DNA of 64,000 nucleotides from Jiulongibacter sediminis. GTDB lineage: Bacteria > Bacteroidota > Bacteroidia > Cytophagales > Spirosomataceae. Made by a program: the position numbers and the translations under genes. The notes under the pieces were generated by a model that saw only the letters and a list, made by a program, of their open reading frames with translations, was not told the DNA's origin and made no database searches. The stretch's first letter is position 1, and every line of letters starts with the position of its first letter. This document shows, in pieces, positions 62,004 to 64,000 of this stretch. The DNA lies in assembly GCF_001306455.1 (NCBI RefSeq), contig NZ_LGTQ01000013.1, positions 186,001 through 250,000 of the forward strand, given 5' to 3'.

Positions 62004-62357
62004 TTATATGCGAATGACCTCAGCCATTTCCAGCTTTTTTGAAATATCTCTGGCGTACCTCAGATTGCCCATGGGAGCCATTAAATATAGTTTGCCATCT
62101 TTGGCCTTGGCGAGTTTGTGATAGAGTTTAATCTGCGACAGCGTGTCTTCAGTTTCTTCTTTTTTAAGTGTGACATGGAAATAGTGTTTCCTGTTATTTC
62201 TTGACACTGCCGTCAGGTCCGGAGCGAACTCCGCCTGATCGCTCGACCGGGTGAAGTTAATAGGGTCGTCAAACCCGTCAAGGTCGGCTCTGAATTTTGA
62301 AAATCCTTTCTTTTTGGCCCACTGAATGGACTTTTCTATATGCTTATCTTTCTTCAT
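62004..62357 (-). CDS. Conserved-looking hypothetical protein, possibly restriction-endonuclease-like fold
   Basis: 117 residues, cytoplasmic, no known domain by eye. The segment 'AEFAPDLTAVSRNNRKHYFHVTLKKEETE' has a D - loop - strand - x-T-L-K arrangement close to the PD-(D/E)xK pattern, and 'DTLSQIKLYHKLAKAKDGKLYLMAPMGN' resembles the following helix and strand. The acidic residue before the last Lys is missing (His-x-x-x-Lys), so catalytic activity is doubtful. Monocistronic with its own terminator. Function unknown. Confidence 0.6.
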   Translation of the reverse strand: MKKDKHIEKSIQWAKKKGFSKFRADLDGFDDPINFTRSSDQAEFAPDLTAVSRNNRKHYFHVTLKKEETEDTLSQIKLYHKLAKAKDGKLYLMAPMGNLRYARDISKKLEMAEVIRI

Positions 62358-62590
62358 AAATATATTTTGTGATTACGTTTCTCAGGAGTTTTAAGTGAGA
62401 AACATTTAATAAAATGGTATGCTAGATAATACGAAAAAAAAAGCATAATTCCAAATGGAGGAGGGGTTTGGGTGTATTTAGAGGGTTGAATATGAGTATT
62501 TTATAGGCATTGAGTCATTGTCTTTGGCAAATGCCTGAAAGCCAAAAGTCCGTGTGTTTTTGAAGTAAGTATGAATAAAAAATTATCCAT
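62358..62590. other. Gap between minus-strand genes, no gene seen
   Basis: A/T-rich sequence with a poly-A run. No frame, hairpin with T run or promoter that I would support, apart from the terminator that follows. Confidence 0.5.
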
Positions 62591-62624
62591 AAAAAAGACG
62601 GCCGAACTCACGTAAGGCCGTCTT
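62591..62624 (-). terminator. Terminator of the DUF2892 gene
   Basis: On the minus strand AAGACGGCC, 12-base loop, GGCCGTCTT (62595-62603 and 62616-62624), then TTTT. Confidence 0.85.
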
Positions 62625-62644
62625 AATGAACAGGCTGACCTGTC

Positions 62645-62857
62645 TTATTTCTTATCCTTAACAGGGCAGGTGCTAATGCCAAAAGGTGCATACAGCGGGC
62701 AGAAGCTAACCAGGCTGGTTAAAACGAAAATGCCTGCCAGTACCAAAAGAACGATTCCTAGAGTTCCTGAGATAGTACCCGTAAAGTATAGGGCAGCGAT
62801 AATGACTGCGATGATTACTCTGATAATTTTGTCTGTGGAGCCCATATTCTTTTTCAT
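62645..62857 (-). CDS. DUF2892 / YgaP-like membrane protein
   Basis: 70 residues with two spans: 'KIIRVIIAVIIAALYFTG' and 'GIVLLVLAGIFVLTSLVSF'. The end 'CPLYAPFGISTCPV' carries two Cys and is the mark of DUF2892. The domain also occurs fused to rhodanese (YgaP). It may have a role near the membrane in sulfur or stress handling. It lies between a terminator and the Crp/Fnr gene, 78 bases downstream in transcription order of that gene. Confidence 0.88.
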   Translation of the reverse strand: MKKNMGSTDKIIRVIIAVIIAALYFTGTISGTLGIVLLVLAGIFVLTSLVSFCPLYAPFGISTCPVKDKK

Positions 62858-62935
62858 GTCCTTAAAATTTTGGTGTTTATAATTTGATTATGAACCAAAG
62901 GTATAGGCCATGGTTTTCTCTGGCAGTGACCGCAG

Positions 62936-63562
62936 TCACCACGGGGCAATTATTTTTATTTCGCCTGAGTTCTGACTCACTTTTCCATCAATTTCCAGTT
63001 TTTTCAGCACACGGGTGACTACCTCACGTGCCGTGCCCAGTTCATTGGCGATCTGGCTGTGACTCATTTTGATGCCATTGCCACCGGTGAGTTCCCATTT
63101 TTTATGGAGATGGTCGTAGAGTCGTTTATCCATCTTGTCGAGCAGCAAATGGCCGATGGTATCCAGCAGCTCTGAGTATCGAAGATTAAACTGATTGTAG
63201 AACAACTCATTGAAATCCGGATATTCTTTCAGCCAATCGGGAAGTAAACCAACGGGAATCAGTAAAACGGCGGAATCTTCTTCAGTACTGGCAAAGACCT
63301 TGCTGGGTGTGTTTTTTAAAGCCGCATAAAATGTCATGACGCAGCTTTGAGCCGGCTCAATATAGTAGAGCAATAACTCCTTATCATCAAAACGAGAATA
63401 TACCTTAATAAGCCCGTTTAGCACAATAGGTAAAACCTTAACGGACTGCTCCTCTCTTAAAATCTCGGTGCCCTTAGGGATTTCCTGAACGGCAGACTGC
63501 TCCCAGATTTTTTCTACAAGCTCGGGTTTTAAGAAGGAGAGGATGTTTTTGTCAGGATTCAT
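62936..63562 (-). CDS. Crp/Fnr-family transcription regulator
   Basis: 208 residues: N-terminal cyclic-nucleotide-like beta roll ('EIPKGTEILREEQSVKVLPIVLNGLIKVYSRFDDKELLLYYIEP'), a dimerisation helix, and a C-terminal winged HTH ('MSHSQIANELGTAREVVTRVLKKLEIDGKV'). No Cys cluster for an Fe-S centre as in Fnr, and the cAMP ligand residues (RxxS) are not evident, so the effector is unknown. The DUF2892 gene downstream on the same strand is a likely target or partner. Confidence 0.88.
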   Translation of the reverse strand: MNPDKNILSFLKPELVEKIWEQSAVQEIPKGTEILREEQSVKVLPIVLNGLIKVYSRFDDKELLLYYIEPAQSCVMTFYAALKNTPSKVFASTEEDSAVLLIPVGLLPDWLKEYPDFNELFYNQFNLRYSELLDTIGHLLLDKMDKRLYDHLHKKWELTGGNGIKMSHSQIANELGTAREVVTRVLKKLEIDGKVSQNSGEIKIIAPW

Positions 63563-63785
63563 GAATTAACCGTAGAAAGGGCCGAGTTATTTACAAGATT
63601 ACTAAGTTCTTGGCGGAATAAAAAAAGGTGCCAATTACAAAGAATAGGCGAATGAATCTTTAGTTATGACGGAAGCTTTAGAGAGCAGAGTCAGCTCGCA
63701 CTTGCTACTGTGGATATTGCAGTTCGTTTTTCTATTTATTTAGTTCGAATTGGTTCATTCTGATTTGAAAGACCAATTCATTATT
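63563..63785. other. Non-coding stretch with a 8-bp inverted repeat
   Basis: No gene found. GAATTGGT (63747-63754) and ACCAATTC (63772-63779) form an 8-bp inverted repeat with a 17-base loop. No T run follows, so not a standard terminator. Confidence 0.4.
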
Positions 63786-64000
63786 TCATTCTACCTGGTT
63801 TCCGTTTGTGTCATAGAATTCTACAAAAACATTGTCCATATCGATTACTTCCGAGATTGCTCCATTTTATCCAACTCTCAGAACAGAATTTAGATTTGCT
63901 GTTAGTTCAATCTTCTTGTCAGCATTTTTTTTAAGTGATTTTTTCGGATTAGTTGTTTTAGGTGGGGACCCCAAAATATTCACTTTTATCCACTCAGCAC
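63786..64000 (-). pseudogene. C-terminal part of a gene broken by an in-frame stop, entering from the right edge
   Basis: On the minus strand one frame is open from the edge (AEWIKVNILGSPPKT, then a Lys/Asn-rich stretch and IELTANLNSVLRVG) to TAA at 63867-63869. It then continues in the same frame as NGAISEVIDMDNVFVEFYD to TGA at 63786-63788. The two halves together look like one small beta-barrel (GxI.xV.....VEFxD) domain, and a single change GAA to TAA would explain the break. The longer protein lies outside the window. The DUF4926-like impression is tentative. Confidence 0.5.

Noticed and set aside
63747-63779. GAATTGGT / ACCAATTC inverted repeat as a terminator
   Set aside because: Loop of 17 bases and no T run on either strand.

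Overview
The window is chromosomal DNA from a member of the Bacteroidota, most likely a Cytophagales-type marine or environmental bacterium. The signs are TAnnTTTG-type -7 promoter elements, secreted proteins with type IX secretion (T9SS) C-terminal domains, a gingipain-like C25 peptidase, a 3-coathanger-stack protein ending in GC-x-COOH, LamG/LuxR membrane regulators, weak ribosome binding sites and several TTG/GTG starts. I see no rRNA, tRNA, CRISPR array, insertion sequence or prophage. The left two thirds is mostly core metabolism, with lineage-specific secreted proteins interspersed.

Layout. 0-3.3 kb: asparaginase with a small TPR gene, then etfBA behind an 18-bp palindrome in the promoter. 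3.3-6.9 kb: a decayed tandem duplication. Two paralogous lipoprotein genes each have a copy of a terminator hairpin upstream and a copy of the 3' end of a zinc nuclease/phospholipase-like gene downstream, but only one nuclease gene is intact. 7-8.5 kb: rpsT, radC, a rhodanese and an unlisted 39-residue membrane protein. 8.7-14.2 kb: a complete RND efflux operon. 14.2-20.3 kb: a minus-strand operon of a T9SS-exported protein, a DUF255/thioredoxin protein and the 5-oxoprolinase genes pxpB, pxpC and pxpA. 20.3-24.4 kb: lipoprotein plus ScfR-type regulator, NifU-like protein, ribosomal proteins L27/L21, YhhN. 24.3-28.4 kb: two large exported proteins, one with bacterial-adhesin-like repeats and an S74 chaperone domain. 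28.4-31.4 kb: a His-rich membrane protein, a 5'(3')-deoxyribonucleotidase, nadD, coaX. 31.5-36.8 kb: the lipid-synthesis cluster yceD-rpmF-plsX-fabH-efp-accB-accC. 36.9-44.9 kb: C25 peptidase, a lipoprotein overlapping an asparagine-synthetase-like gene, UvrD/PcrA helicase.

45-52.7 kb is the most unusual part: exported sulfatase, metzincin protease, a caspase-fold protein with both catalytic residues replaced by arginine, an orphan TPR histidine kinase, a tiny Cys-containing membrane protein, and a papain-family protease with an extra C-terminal domain. 52.8-58.6 kb returns to housekeeping genes (pdxJ, yqeY, cvpA, zinc protease, LPG-synthase-like, panD, cytochrome c lipoprotein, epimerase) plus a 27-residue membrane peptide. 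58.6-62 kb is a regulatory cluster: LamG-LuxR, 7TM-like LuxR, and a small GCx-COOH exported protein overlapping by one base a stand-alone LytTR regulator, preceded by a perfect inverted repeat. The right end holds a possible nuclease-fold protein, DUF2892, a Crp/Fnr regulator, and a broken minus-strand reading frame that enters from beyond the edge.

All functional names are from reading the protein sequences; no database search was run.
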